Below are positions 33,651-42,576 of a stretch of DNA of 64,000 nucleotides, piece after piece. The notes beneath the pieces are model-generated. The model ran no database searches. It was not told the origin of the DNA and worked only from the letters and a program-made list of their open reading frames with translations. Numbering within the stretch: position 1 is the stretch's first letter; the number at the start of each line of letters is the position of its first letter. This stretch comes from Planktothrix serta PCC 8927 (GTDB taxonomy: Bacteria > Cyanobacteriota > Cyanobacteriia > Cyanobacteriales > Microcoleaceae), in NCBI RefSeq assembly GCF_900010725.2, contig NZ_LR734844.1:1-64000 (forward strand). The letters run 5' to 3'. The position numbers and the translations under genes are program-made.

Positions 33651-36600
33651 CTATTTTCCAATTGCACAAAAACCCGCCCAATAATAGGCTTCTTTAAAAG
33701 GTTGATAGGTTGATAAACGCCACGCTAAGTTTAACTCTTGACTGAGGTTTGGTTTCGATTCTGGCTTTAATTGTAGCGCATTCCACCATTTTAGCAGGTT
33801 TTCTTTATCAACGGTTCTTAACCAGTTTTGGGCTTGATTTAAGGCTAAACTCACGGACTTTTCAGATCGAAACAGTTCATAAAACTTAATCATTAAAATC
33901 GCCGTTGATAAATCACTGACTCGCCATAAACTACAAATCACATTTTTAACCCCTGCAAACAGGAACCCACTGGAAAGACTAATATATTCTTCTAAAGTCT
34001 GATCAAATTGCGTTAACCCCGTTTCACAGGCGGATAATGTCACCAGTTCCCCTTTTGGGAAATCTAAACTAAAGATTTCGCGGAGGGTATAACATTGGTC
34101 GGTATCGACTTGTTTACCTTTTCTCCAAGGAAGATAACGCTTGGTTTCTGGAGAATCTAATTCTTCCTGAGTTTGGCGATCGCTCGATTCAAATACTTCT
34201 ACAATTCCCCCTGCTAAAATTAAATGGGATAATAACGGAAATTGAAAGTTAAACGACCCGTGACAAGCAAAGTGGAGATAATTAGCATCTCGAAAGAGGT
34301 CACTATTAGGAGGTTGAGTCAGGGCGATTTTAGTCGCTTTTTCACGCGATAAAATATTAGCGGTAAATTGAGAGGCGATCGCATCCACTTCTAATTCTGC
34401 AAAGTCTAAGTCTTTTGTGGGATTTTGAATCGCAAATAATTGAATATTATTAACAGCATGGTCGGGATTTTCTTCCCGCAAGGCAATATTTTCTAACGAC
34501 ATTAACCCCATTTGCAAACTCGGTAAATATTGCACCCCCTGAGAGAATTTATCAAATAGACAGAGGGTTTTTCCGTTATCTTTAGCAACGGGTAAGGCAT
34601 GGAGGGGAAATAAATGTAATTCTCGATAGGGAACTAAGATTAACCGTTGACAGAAGGCGGGAATTTTACTCAAAATATACTGAATATTCAGAATTTCGGC
34701 TAATTCTTCTAAAAACGGTTCTAACTGATTTTCCCAGATGTCGGTTTTGCTATTATAGGTTTTTAAATAGCGATCGCGCAATTCCACCACTGCCGTCACC
34801 GCTTCCGGTTTTGATTGCCAATAATCCATCGAAAAACCATTAACTAAATTTTCACCATCAACAACACTCTCCCTGTCATTACTCTCACTGTCATTCTGAG
34901 CGCAGCGAAGAATCTCAGAGATGTTTCGCTCCCCAGCATTACCCTCAACAACACTCTCACTGTCATTCTGAGCGAAGCGAAGAATCTCAGAGATGTTTCG
35001 CTCCCCAGCATTACCCTCAACACCACTCTCCCTGTCATTCTGAGCGCAGCGAAGAATCTCTAAGATGTTTCGCTCCCCAGCATTACCCTCAACAACACTC
35101 TCACTGTCATTCTGAGCGCAGCGAAGAATCTCTGAGATGTTTCGCTTCTCTGCGTTCCGCTCAACATGACAAGGGGAATCTGCCCAAACGATAAACGCAT
35201 AAATCCTTTCCGACGCGATAAACCATTCCACTAAGGCCGTTTTCTCTGGCAATAATGCCGGAATTTCTGATAGATTAATCCGTTGCACCCGTTGGGTATA
35301 TTCAAAGGTGGAATCAAAGGTTTTAATCTGTTCTAAAACTTGATTTAATTCCTGCTTTTGCTGAACCAAAGTTTCCCGAATTTGATTAATAGAATCAATC
35401 GGAATATTAACAGCACCCGCACTTCGACTTTGAGGAGAATCTGGATCAGTCCCATCAGCCGGAATATCGCCGCCTAAAGATTCGATAAACCGTTGATTAG
35501 CAGAAAGTTCCCGACGCAACTGTTCTAACCGTTGACAAATCTCTGGTGGGGTATTTTTCGGCAATAAATCTCGGTTAACCAAGAGTTCAATTAAACTGCG
35601 AGACTTGCCGCGCTCCAGGGTGACTAAGGCTTGAGCGATCTGGTTCTGATGCAGATAAGCTTGGATAAGGCGCTCATAAACCCCAACATTCTCACGCCGT
35701 CGCTGTTGTTTATTGGCATCGGAGCGATCGCGGTGACAGAGTTCTTCTAAAGCATCCAGGGCGGCTTCATAGCCCGTAATAGCCAGTTGCCAGTTTTCCA
35801 CCTCAAAAGCCGTATCACCCAAATTACGCCCGAGCAATAAATATTGTACCGGAAACTCCAGGGGAGAAGATAAAGCTAGGGCAGATTGCCAGATTTCCAA
35901 GGCTCGGGGGATTTGTAGCAGGTCATTGTAGGTAGATGCCAAGTTATTCAGACTATAAAATTCTCCGTAACGATCTCCGATTTCCCGTGAAATCGTTAAA
36001 GCCTGCTGATGATAGTTGATGGCTTGTTGATGTTGCCCCAACAAGTAATTGTGAGCAAGGCCCAAATTGCCCAGAACATTGCCTTCTTGCACACGATCTC
36101 TGATTTCCTGATAAATCGTTAAAGCTTGGTGATAATAGTCGATAACTTGTTGATTCTGCCTTAAGCAAAGGTAAACAATGCCCAAATTGACCAGAGCAAT
36201 GCCTTCTCTCCTACGATTTCCGATTTTCCGTGCAATGGTTAAAGCCTGCTGATGATAGTTGATGGCTTGTTGATATTGTCGCAAGCAAAGGTAAACATTG
36301 CCCAACTTGTCCAGAGCATGGCCTTCTCCGCTACGATTTCCGATTTCCTGATAAATGGTTAAAGCCTGCTGATAATAGTCGATGGCTTGTTGATATTGCA
36401 CCGAATCGTGAGCATTGCCCAAATTGACCAGAGCATTGCCTTCTCCCTCACGATCTCCGATTTCCTGATAAATGGTTAAAGCCTGCTGATAATAGTCGAT
36501 GGCTTGTTGATATTGCCTGAAGCAAAGGTAAAAATCGCCCAAATACTTGAGAGCATTGCCTTCTCCCTCACGATTTCCGATTTCCTGTGAAATCGTTAAA

Positions 36601-37190
36601 GCCTGCTGATGATAGTCGATGGCTTGTTGATTCTGCACCAAGGAACGGTAAGCAACGCCCAAATTATTGAGAACTTTTGCTTCTTCTCCGCTACGATCTC
36701 CGATTTCCCGTACAATGGTTAAAGCCTGCTGATAATAGTCGATGGCTGGTTGATATTGCCCCAAGAAACGGTAAGCAAAGCCCAAATTATTGAGAGCATG
36801 GCCTTCTCCGCTACGATCTCCGATTTCCTGATAAATGGTTAAAGCCTGCTGATGATAGTCGATGGCTTGTTGATTCTGCCCCAAGGAAACGTAAGCAACG
36901 CCCAAATTATTGAGAACTTTTGCTTCTCCGCTACGATCTCCGATTTCCTGATAAATGGTTAAAGCCTGTTGATGATAGTCGATGGCTTGTTGATTCTGCC
37001 CCAAGGAACCGTAAGCAAGGCCCAAACGGTTGAGAGCATTGCCTTCTCCCTGACGATCTCCGATTTCCTGATAAATGGTTAAAGCTTGCTGCCAGGATTG
37101 TAACGCTTGACGATATTGACTACGGTAATATTCCTCAAGTCCTTGATCTAACAAGCGCTCCGCTTCAGCTTTTTTCTGTTCTGGGGTCAT
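33651..37190 (-). CDS. TPR-CHAT protease (caspase-like) with inserted repeat block
   Basis: 1179 aa. Residues 1 to about 420 carry ten or so TPR units of 40 residues, kinesin-light-chain type, consensus AIDYHQQALTIYQEIGDRSG. A helical linker (about 430-620) leads to a CHAT domain (about 650-1179) with catalytic His977 in HFACHGSF and Cys1055 in LSACETGL, so the caspase-like dyad is intact. Residues about 671-766 are an insertion of four 24-residue repeats (ISEILRCAQND-type) encoded by 72-bp DNA repeats. TPR-CHAT proteins act as regulated proteases in bacterial immunity and cell death. First gene of a three-gene operon. Confidence 0.9.
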   Translation of the reverse strand: MTPEQKKAEAERLLDQGLEEYYRSQYRQALQSWQQALTIYQEIGDRQGEGNALNRLGLAYGSLGQNQQAIDYHQQALTIYQEIGDRSGEAKVLNNLGVAYVSLGQNQQAIDYHQQALTIYQEIGDRSGEGHALNNLGFAYRFLGQYQPAIDYYQQALTIVREIGDRSGEEAKVLNNLGVAYRSLVQNQQAIDYHQQALTISQEIGNREGEGNALKYLGDFYLCFRQYQQAIDYYQQALTIYQEIGDREGEGNALVNLGNAHDSVQYQQAIDYYQQALTIYQEIGNRSGEGHALDKLGNVYLCLRQYQQAINYHQQALTIARKIGNRRREGIALVNLGIVYLCLRQNQQVIDYYHQALTIYQEIRDRVQEGNVLGNLGLAHNYLLGQHQQAINYHQQALTISREIGDRYGEFYSLNNLASTYNDLLQIPRALEIWQSALALSSPLEFPVQYLLLGRNLGDTAFEVENWQLAITGYEAALDALEELCHRDRSDANKQQRRRENVGVYERLIQAYLHQNQIAQALVTLERGKSRSLIELLVNRDLLPKNTPPEICQRLEQLRRELSANQRFIESLGGDIPADGTDPDSPQSRSAGAVNIPIDSINQIRETLVQQKQELNQVLEQIKTFDSTFEYTQRVQRINLSEIPALLPEKTALVEWFIASERIYAFIVWADSPCHVERNAEKRNISEILRCAQNDSESVVEGNAGERNILEILRCAQNDRESGVEGNAGERNISEILRFAQNDSESVVEGNAGERNISEILRCAQNDSESNDRESVVDGENLVNGFSMDYWQSKPEAVTAVVELRDRYLKTYNSKTDIWENQLEPFLEELAEILNIQYILSKIPAFCQRLILVPYRELHLFPLHALPVAKDNGKTLCLFDKFSQGVQYLPSLQMGLMSLENIALREENPDHAVNNIQLFAIQNPTKDLDFAELEVDAIASQFTANILSREKATKIALTQPPNSDLFRDANYLHFACHGSFNFQFPLLSHLILAGGIVEVFESSDRQTQEELDSPETKRYLPWRKGKQVDTDQCYTLREIFSLDFPKGELVTLSACETGLTQFDQTLEEYISLSSGFLFAGVKNVICSLWRVSDLSTAILMIKFYELFRSEKSVSLALNQAQNWLRTVDKENLLKWWNALQLKPESKPNLSQELNLAWRLSTYQPFKEAYYWAGFCAIGK
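34891..35178. repeat. Four 72-bp repeats inside the CHAT gene
   Basis: The plus strand carries TCATTCTGAGCGCAGCGAAG at 34891, 34963 (one base differs), 35035 and 35107, exactly 72 bp apart, each followed by AATCTC and GATGTTTCGCT. This is a dispersed bacterial intergenic repeat, here amplified and kept in frame (72 = 3 x 24), with each unit encoding about 24 residues. Confidence 0.93.
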
Positions 37191-37362
37191 GGCACTATTC
37201 CTGGGTCTGGGCTGGGGTTGCTGATATTGATTTTAACTTGAATTCGATCAAGTGTGAGGGTTTTGAAATCCCTGAATATTTGTTATTAATAGGCAATCGT
37301 AATTCGTGCCGCAATGGGTGTTTTGTAGTGTCAGCGTCCTCGCTGGCTGGAAATTAACCCTC

Positions 37363-37606
37363 GGTGTCAATTTCAGAGGAAAACAGGTGATTACAGCCGA
37401 GATTAGATCCCCCTAAATCCCCCTTAAAAAGGGGGACTTTGAAATCTGGTTCCCCCCTTTTCAAGGAAGGTTAGAGGGGAGGAGAAGACTGTAATGATTC
37501 TGTCAAAACAAATACTTTGAAATCCGGTTCCCCCCTTCTCAAGGGGGGTTAGGGGGGATCATTGACTTAAGAGAAACTACCCAATTTTTAGCCGGAAGTT
37601 GACACC
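37363..37606. mobile_element. MITE-like element, copy A (GGTGTCAA ends)
   Basis: 244 bp bounded by perfect 8-bp inverted ends GGTGTCAA/TTGACACC, with looser matching beyond. Inside are the GGTGATTACAGCCGAGAT segment and two G/C palindromes of the type CCCCCTAAATCCCCCTT...AAGGGGG. A shorter relative lies inverted at 62856-63043. No coding frame, so it would need a transposase in trans. It fills the 500-nt gap between the CHAT operon promoter side and the dnaJ-like gene. Confidence 0.7.
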
Positions 37607-37659
37607 AATGGCGATTAATTATATAAAAACCATTATTATTTTATTGTTAAAAATTTTAT

Positions 37660-37691
37660 GGTGCGTGCGCGTTGCTTACGCACCCTACGGG
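37660..37691. repeat. ACCCGTAGGGTGCG palindromic repeat, inverted copy
   Basis: GGTGCGT ... ACGCACC arms followed by CTACGGGT, matching the copy after the DUF1537 gene. It ends at the stop codon of the dnaJ-like gene, so it may act as that gene's terminator. Confidence 0.8.
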
Positions 37692-38684
37692 TTATATTTT
37701 TAAGTTTTGACGGGGTTTAAAGGTTTCAATTTGACGTAATTTTTCATATAATTCTCGTTCTTGGGGAGTAATATTTTTAGGAATAACCACTTGAATTTCG
37801 ATTAATTGATCTCCTCTTTCTCCTTGAGGATTGGGATAACCTTTATTAGCTAATCGTAACCGTTGACCCGATACAACCCCCGCAGGTAAACGCATTTTAA
37901 CTAAACCATCAAGAGTAGGAACATCAACGTCTCCCCCTAATACTGCTTCTGTGGGAGTCACTGGAATTTGACAGTAAATTTCTGATTTTTCCACTCTAAA
38001 AAAGGGATGGGGAGTAATATTAATTTTTAAGAATAAATCGCCCCCATTAATTCCTTGATTTCTCAAACGGATTTGTTGACCCTTCACCATTCCTGGGGGT
38101 AAATCTACTTCTAAAGACCGTCCATCTTCTAAACGAATCCTTTCTGTTCCTCCAGTATAAGCTTTTTCTAAAGGTAACGTTAATCGTGCTTCAATATCCC
38201 GTTTGGTTTCACGGGGAGTGGGTTTATAAACTGCTTTTGTCCGAGGAGAATCATAGGGATCAGTGGAGGTCATTTGAGGGGAGTTTTTCGGGTCAACCGT
38301 TCGCACTTCTCGCCGCCGTCCTAATAATTGATCAACAAAGGTATCAAAATCAGAAAAATCCCCATAATCTACATCTTCAGTTTGAGAAATCGTCCGACGA
38401 CTTCCCCAGTTTTTGATTCCTGAAAACGCATTTTTTTGCCAATCTTGAAACCCTTTTTGTTTCCAAAATTGACTATAATTATCATATTCTAATCGTTTTT
38501 CAGGGTCAGATAAAATATTATAAGCTTCTCCAATATCTTTAAAGGTTTCTTCTGCTTCCTTATCTCCTGGGTTTAAGTCGGGGTGATATTGTCTGGCGAG
38601 TCTGCGATAGACTTTCTTAATTTCATCAACTGACGCCTCACGGGAAACCCCTAAAATTTGATAATAATTACGAAAATTTTGCAT
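37692..38684 (-). CDS. DnaJ-class co-chaperone (type II, no zinc finger)
   Basis: 330 aa. J-domain (1-70) with HPD at 34-36, which stimulates the Hsp70 ATPase. A charged linker without a long Gly/Phe tract (about 75-160) precedes the two C-terminal substrate-binding domains (about 165-325; [20 protein letters not shown] and [20 protein letters not shown]). The four-cysteine zinc finger of DnaJ is absent, giving the CbpA/DnaJ type II layout. It follows dnaK on the same strand with about 180 nt between, so it is the natural partner. Confidence 0.92.
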   Translation of the reverse strand: MQNFRNYYQILGVSREASVDEIKKVYRRLARQYHPDLNPGDKEAEETFKDIGEAYNILSDPEKRLEYDNYSQFWKQKGFQDWQKNAFSGIKNWGSRRTISQTEDVDYGDFSDFDTFVDQLLGRRREVRTVDPKNSPQMTSTDPYDSPRTKAVYKPTPRETKRDIEARLTLPLEKAYTGGTERIRLEDGRSLEVDLPPGMVKGQQIRLRNQGINGGDLFLKINITPHPFFRVEKSEIYCQIPVTPTEAVLGGDVDVPTLDGLVKMRLPAGVVSGQRLRLANKGYPNPQGERGDQLIEIQVVIPKNITPQERELYEKLRQIETFKPRQNLKI

Positions 38685-38828
38685 AGGTTGAGATTAGGTT
38701 AACGGGTTAATGTTTTAAGATATAGGAGTTAGCTTGCTTGGGTTGACAAGGCTCTAGCTAAATTTAACCACAAAGACGCAAAGACACAAAGAATTTATCA
38801 GGACTAATCTGCTGATTGCGATCGCAGA

Positions 38829-38855
38829 AACCCGGTTTCTTTTAGAAACCGGGTT
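38829..38855. repeat. AACCCGGTTTC hairpin
   Basis: AACCCGGTTTC and GAAACCGGGTT form a perfect 11-bp stem with a 5-nt loop just after the dnaK stop. Half-copies of this sequence recur across the window (for example near 17390, 41020 and 47385). There is no U-run on the dnaK side, so terminator activity is uncertain. Confidence 0.75.
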
Positions 38856-38865
38856 CCTAAGAGTT

Positions 38866-40890
38866 TTACAACCAATCATCATCATCATCCCAATTATCAG
38901 TTTGAGAATAGCGACGAGAACGAGTTGTACCCCCGCCTAAACTACTCCCATTGTTACTGCGTTGGTCATACCGGGGATAACTGCGAGTTTGAGGTTCGTA
39001 GGGATCAACTCGACGTTTTTCACCGGAAAAAGTTCGCCGAATTGAACCAAATAAATCATCCTCATCGTCCTCTGTTGCAAATACGGAAACTTCCCGACTT
39101 AACTCATATAAAGCATCCTGTAAATCTACACTAATTTGATCAATTCCTCGGTCATCATCTCGTTCTAAACTATCTCTTAAAGACCGAATTAAGGTTTCAA
39201 TTCTTGACCGTTGACGTTGAGCAAATTGCATTCCATAATCTAAAGCAACTTCCCTTAATTGTCGTTCTGCTTGATAGGTTAATGCTTGGGCGCGATTCCG
39301 TTTTTCGACTTTTTCTCGTTGTAAACGGTCAACTTCTGCATATTTTTCCGCATCTCTAATCATGTGATTAACTTCTTCTTGAGATAAAGTAGAAGCACCT
39401 TGAATTACAACACTTTGTTCTCGTCCAGTGGTTTTATCTAAAGCGGTAACTTGTAGAATTCCATTCGCATCAATATCAAGCGCTACTTGAACTTGAGGAA
39501 CTCCCCTCGGCGCAGGGGGAATTCCCGTTAATTTAAACCGTCCTAAAGATTTATTATCAACGGCTAATTCTCGTTCTCCTTGTAAGATATGAACTTCTAC
39601 CAAAGTTTGGTTATTTTCAGACGTTGAAAAAATGTCAGAACGACGTACCGGAATTGTTGTATTGCGGGGAATTAATTTTTTCATCACTCCCCCAATGGTT
39701 TCTAATCCTAACGATAAGGGAGTCACATCTAATAATAACACATCCCGCACATCTCCGGCTAAAATTCCCGCTTGAATTGCCGCACCAACGGCCACCACTT
39801 CATCAGGATTTACCCCTTGATTCGGTTCTAAATCAATTAAAGTTCTAACTAATTGTTGCACCATTGGCATTCGAGTTGAACCGCCCACTAAAATTACATC
39901 ATCAATATCATTAGGAGTTAATCCCGCATCCGCTAAAGCTTGTTTGACCGGACGACGTAACCGTTGAATTAAATCCCCACATAAGCCCTCAAATTCTCCT
40001 CTCGTTAGGCGAATTTCTAGGTGTTTAGGGCCGTCTTCTGTGGCGGCAATAAAGGGTAAATTAATATCCGTAACCCCCACCCCAGAAAGCTCAATTTTGG
40101 CTTTTTCAGCGGCTTCTGTTAACCGTTGTAAGGATTGGCGATCGCGTCTTAAATCTACCGCTTCTTCTGATAGAAATTTCTCCGCTAACCAATCGACAAT
40201 TTTTTGATCAAAATCCGTTCCTCCGAGTTGGGTATCTCCACAGGTAGACTTAACTTCAAATACCCCTTCTCCCACCTCTAAAATTGAGACATCAAAGGTA
40301 CCCCCACCCAAATCAAAGACTAAAATTGTGCCATAATCTCGCCGTTCCAAACCATAAGCTAAAGAAGCGGCTGTGGGTTCATTTAAGATGCGTTTAACCT
40401 CTAATCCTGCAATGCGTCCGGCATCTCTGGTGGCTTGTCTTTGAGAATCATTAAAATAGGCAGGAACCGTAATTACAGCCCCGGTAATTTCTTCCCCTAA
40501 ATAACGAGTTGCTTCTTCAACTAATTTTTTTAATATCATCGCCGAAATTTCTTCCGGTGCAAAATCTTTATTAACTCTGGGACATTTGATTCTAATATTA
40601 TCAGTTTCATCCCGTCGCATCGTGTAGGGAACCCGTTTCGAGGCGGGGGTGAGGTCAGAATAGCGACAACCCATCAGTCTTTTGACCCCATAAAAGGTAT
40701 TTTGGGGATTCAAAACCGCCTGTCGTCTAGCCATCTGTCCCACGATGCGTTCTCCTTCCTTGGTAAACCCAACGACGGAGGGGGTGGTTCGCATCCCTTC
40801 AGAGTTAGCAATCACAACGGGTTTACCGCCCTCCATGACCGCAACCACAGAGTTCGTTGTCCCCAAGTCAATGCCGACTACTTTGCCCAT
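38866..40890 (-). CDS. dnaK: Hsp70 chaperone DnaK (paralogue with long acidic tail)
   Basis: 674 aa. ATPase domain (1-380) with [38 protein letters not shown] and [17 protein letters not shown]. Substrate-binding domain (about 390-500; [19 protein letters not shown]) and a helical lid (to about 600) follow. The tail (about 605-674) is Arg/Ser/Gly-rich and ends in a run of Asp before WL. Cyanobacteria carry several DnaKs; this resembles the accessory DnaK1-type rather than the main DnaK2, because of the insert near 80-110 and the unusual tail. A DnaJ gene follows on the same strand. Confidence 0.95.
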   Translation of the reverse strand: MGKVVGIDLGTTNSVVAVMEGGKPVVIANSEGMRTTPSVVGFTKEGERIVGQMARRQAVLNPQNTFYGVKRLMGCRYSDLTPASKRVPYTMRRDETDNIRIKCPRVNKDFAPEEISAMILKKLVEEATRYLGEEITGAVITVPAYFNDSQRQATRDAGRIAGLEVKRILNEPTAASLAYGLERRDYGTILVFDLGGGTFDVSILEVGEGVFEVKSTCGDTQLGGTDFDQKIVDWLAEKFLSEEAVDLRRDRQSLQRLTEAAEKAKIELSGVGVTDINLPFIAATEDGPKHLEIRLTRGEFEGLCGDLIQRLRRPVKQALADAGLTPNDIDDVILVGGSTRMPMVQQLVRTLIDLEPNQGVNPDEVVAVGAAIQAGILAGDVRDVLLLDVTPLSLGLETIGGVMKKLIPRNTTIPVRRSDIFSTSENNQTLVEVHILQGERELAVDNKSLGRFKLTGIPPAPRGVPQVQVALDIDANGILQVTALDKTTGREQSVVIQGASTLSQEEVNHMIRDAEKYAEVDRLQREKVEKRNRAQALTYQAERQLREVALDYGMQFAQRQRSRIETLIRSLRDSLERDDDRGIDQISVDLQDALYELSREVSVFATEDDEDDLFGSIRRTFSGEKRRVDPYEPQTRSYPRYDQRSNNGSSLGGGTTRSRRYSQTDNWDDDDDWL

Positions 40891-40968
40891 GCGTTGGTTA
40901 TCTCCTTGTCTATATGGTTTCTGGCTAGATCAACTTATATTCTATCGTGTTGTAACGCAGTGTAACGT

Positions 40969-41388
40969 CTACTGGTTCCCTGACCCCTCAGCTAGGACTG
41001 ATGTAGAGGATAACAAAAACCCGGTTTCTATAGTTTCATCGGGTAAAATATCTATCCATTTACGATATAACATTTCCCAGGTTTGTTTTTGGTTAAAATT
41101 TAATTTATCCATCCCATCAGTTGCCATTTTAAATTGTTCTGATTTTTTTAATTCATCAGTATCTTTAACATTAAATCTTTTATATATCGCTTCTTTAATT
41201 TCTGTAATTTTAAGTTGTTTGTTTTTTGAAAGATTTTCTGATTTTATTTTTAATATCCTGTCAGAATCTTCAATCACCAGCCAAACCAATTTTTCAAGAT
41301 CAGTAGAAGTGATAGGATGATTTTGAGACTTTTGGGAAAGTTTGCTAATTTCTTCTTGTACTTTTGGAGGTAGAGGTGTAGTTTTCAT
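40969..41388 (-). CDS. Unrecognised 139-aa protein
   Basis: I do not recognise it. It is a soluble, Lys/Ser-rich, mostly helical protein, beginning with PLPPKVQEEISKLSQKSQ, a middle LVWLVIEDSDRILKIKSENL and a Trp-containing segment (QTWEMLYRKWIDILPDE). The C-terminal 15 residues, rich in Ser, overlap an AAACCCGGTTTCT half-repeat, so the original end may have been altered by repeat insertion. It is a single gene between dnaK and the ABC transporter, followed upstream by a clear terminator of the ABC gene. Confidence 0.55.
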   Translation of the reverse strand: MKTTPLPPKVQEEISKLSQKSQNHPITSTDLEKLVWLVIEDSDRILKIKSENLSKNKQLKITEIKEAIYKRFNVKDTDELKKSEQFKMATDGMDKLNFNQKQTWEMLYRKWIDILPDETIETGFLLSSTSVLAEGSGNQ

Positions 41389-41532
41389 AATTTTCAGGTG
41401 ATTTTGTGTTTAAATTTTAAGTTGTTATATTTTAGAATAAACCTGAATAGGATTCTGTATTATTGATAATACCTTCCTCTGTTCAAAAGTGTCAAGTCTC
41501 AAAAACGTCCTCTATAACCTTTATTACAAATT

Positions 41533-41567
41533 ATAAAAACCCCCTTAGTAGTTCATCTGCTAAGGGG
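41533..41567 (-). terminator. Rho-independent terminator after devA-like gene
   Basis: Minus strand reads CCCCTTAG, an 11-nt loop, CTAAGGGG, then TTTTT: an 8-bp perfect stem with a U-run, about 40 nt after the ABC ATPase stop. Confidence 0.88.
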
Positions 41568-41602
41568 AATTTAAGTTAATACTGCTATATTAACTTTGCA
41601 TT

Positions 41603-42358
41603 TTAATTTTTAATTCTGCCATCTTCTAAGGTCAAAATGCTATCAGCAACATCCATAATTCGGGGGTCATGAGTTACCATTAATACCGTTGTCTCTCCTT
41701 GTTTGGCTAAGGTTTTTAACAGATCAATTACACCCCGACCACTACTTGAATCTAAAGCCGCTGTGGGTTCATCCGCCATAATTAATGGAGGTTCTCCCGC
41801 TAAGGCTCGCGCCACAGCAACCCGTTGTTTTTGACCGCCTGATAAATCCTGGGGTAACAAATGAATTTTATCCTGTAAACCCACTTGTTCTAAACGGGTT
41901 TTCGCTTCTTCTCTGGCATTTCTTTTTCTCATTCCTTTGAGATGCAGAGCTAATTCTACATTTTCTAAAGCGGTTAAAGCAGGGAATAAATTAAAGCCTT
42001 GGAAAATAAAACCAATATTATGTAAACGAAACTCTGCTAATTGAGTCCGAGACAATTTTGTAATTTCTTCACCCAATAAAAAGACTCGTCCAGCAGTTGG
42101 CGTTAAAAGTCCTGCAATAATAGACAATAATGTTGTTTTACCCGATCCACTAGGCCCCATCAATAGTTGAATATCACCTTGTTCGACTTGTAAATTAATA
42201 TTTTGCAGGACTTGAATCATTTGTCGTCCCGATTTATAAGCCATTTCCACACGACAAGCTTGAATTCCAATCGGCTTAACTTTGGCATTTGGTGAATAGT
42301 ATGCAGCCTGATTGGGGGATATCGTGGATTTTTCCTCGCTAATTTGAGTGCGTATCAT
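41603..42358 (-). CDS. ABC exporter ATP-binding protein, DevA type
   Basis: 251 aa. Walker A GPSGSGKT (68-75), signature LSGGQKQRVAVARALAGEPP and Walker B LIMADEPTAALD, of the MacB/LolD/DevA subfamily. An N-terminal leader of about 30 residues precedes the ATPase. It is 218 nt downstream of the DevC-like permease on the same strand, giving a C-A pair. In heterocystous species DevBCA exports glycolipids; in non-heterocystous species the cargo is unknown. Confidence 0.9.
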   Translation of the reverse strand: MIRTQISEEKSTISPNQAAYYSPNAKVKPIGIQACRVEMAYKSGRQMIQVLQNINLQVEQGDIQLLMGPSGSGKTTLLSIIAGLLTPTAGRVFLLGEEITKLSRTQLAEFRLHNIGFIFQGFNLFPALTALENVELALHLKGMRKRNAREEAKTRLEQVGLQDKIHLLPQDLSGGQKQRVAVARALAGEPPLIMADEPTAALDSSSGRGVIDLLKTLAKQGETTVLMVTHDPRIMDVADSILTLEDGRIKN

Positions 42359-42576
42359 CGTTCAAAATTAATTATGATGTGGGCTTCTAACAAAAATTGA
42401 CGGGTCTAATAGACTAATTACACAGGAGTATTGTCAGTTTACTGAGAAAATCGAGTAATTCCAGAGAAGGAGTGCTGAACATGAACTATCCTGAACAGTT
42501 TAGTCTTACTATTCTAAGATCAAAAGTCCCTAATGCTTGTGATCAGACTCAATCCTTCCCTAAAACATCAATCACA

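Noticed and set aside
31684-37190. Type III-E (Craspase) assignment for the TPR-CHAT gene
   Set aside because: No gRAMP effector, CRISPR array or other cas gene within the window; TPR-CHAT architecture alone is not enough.
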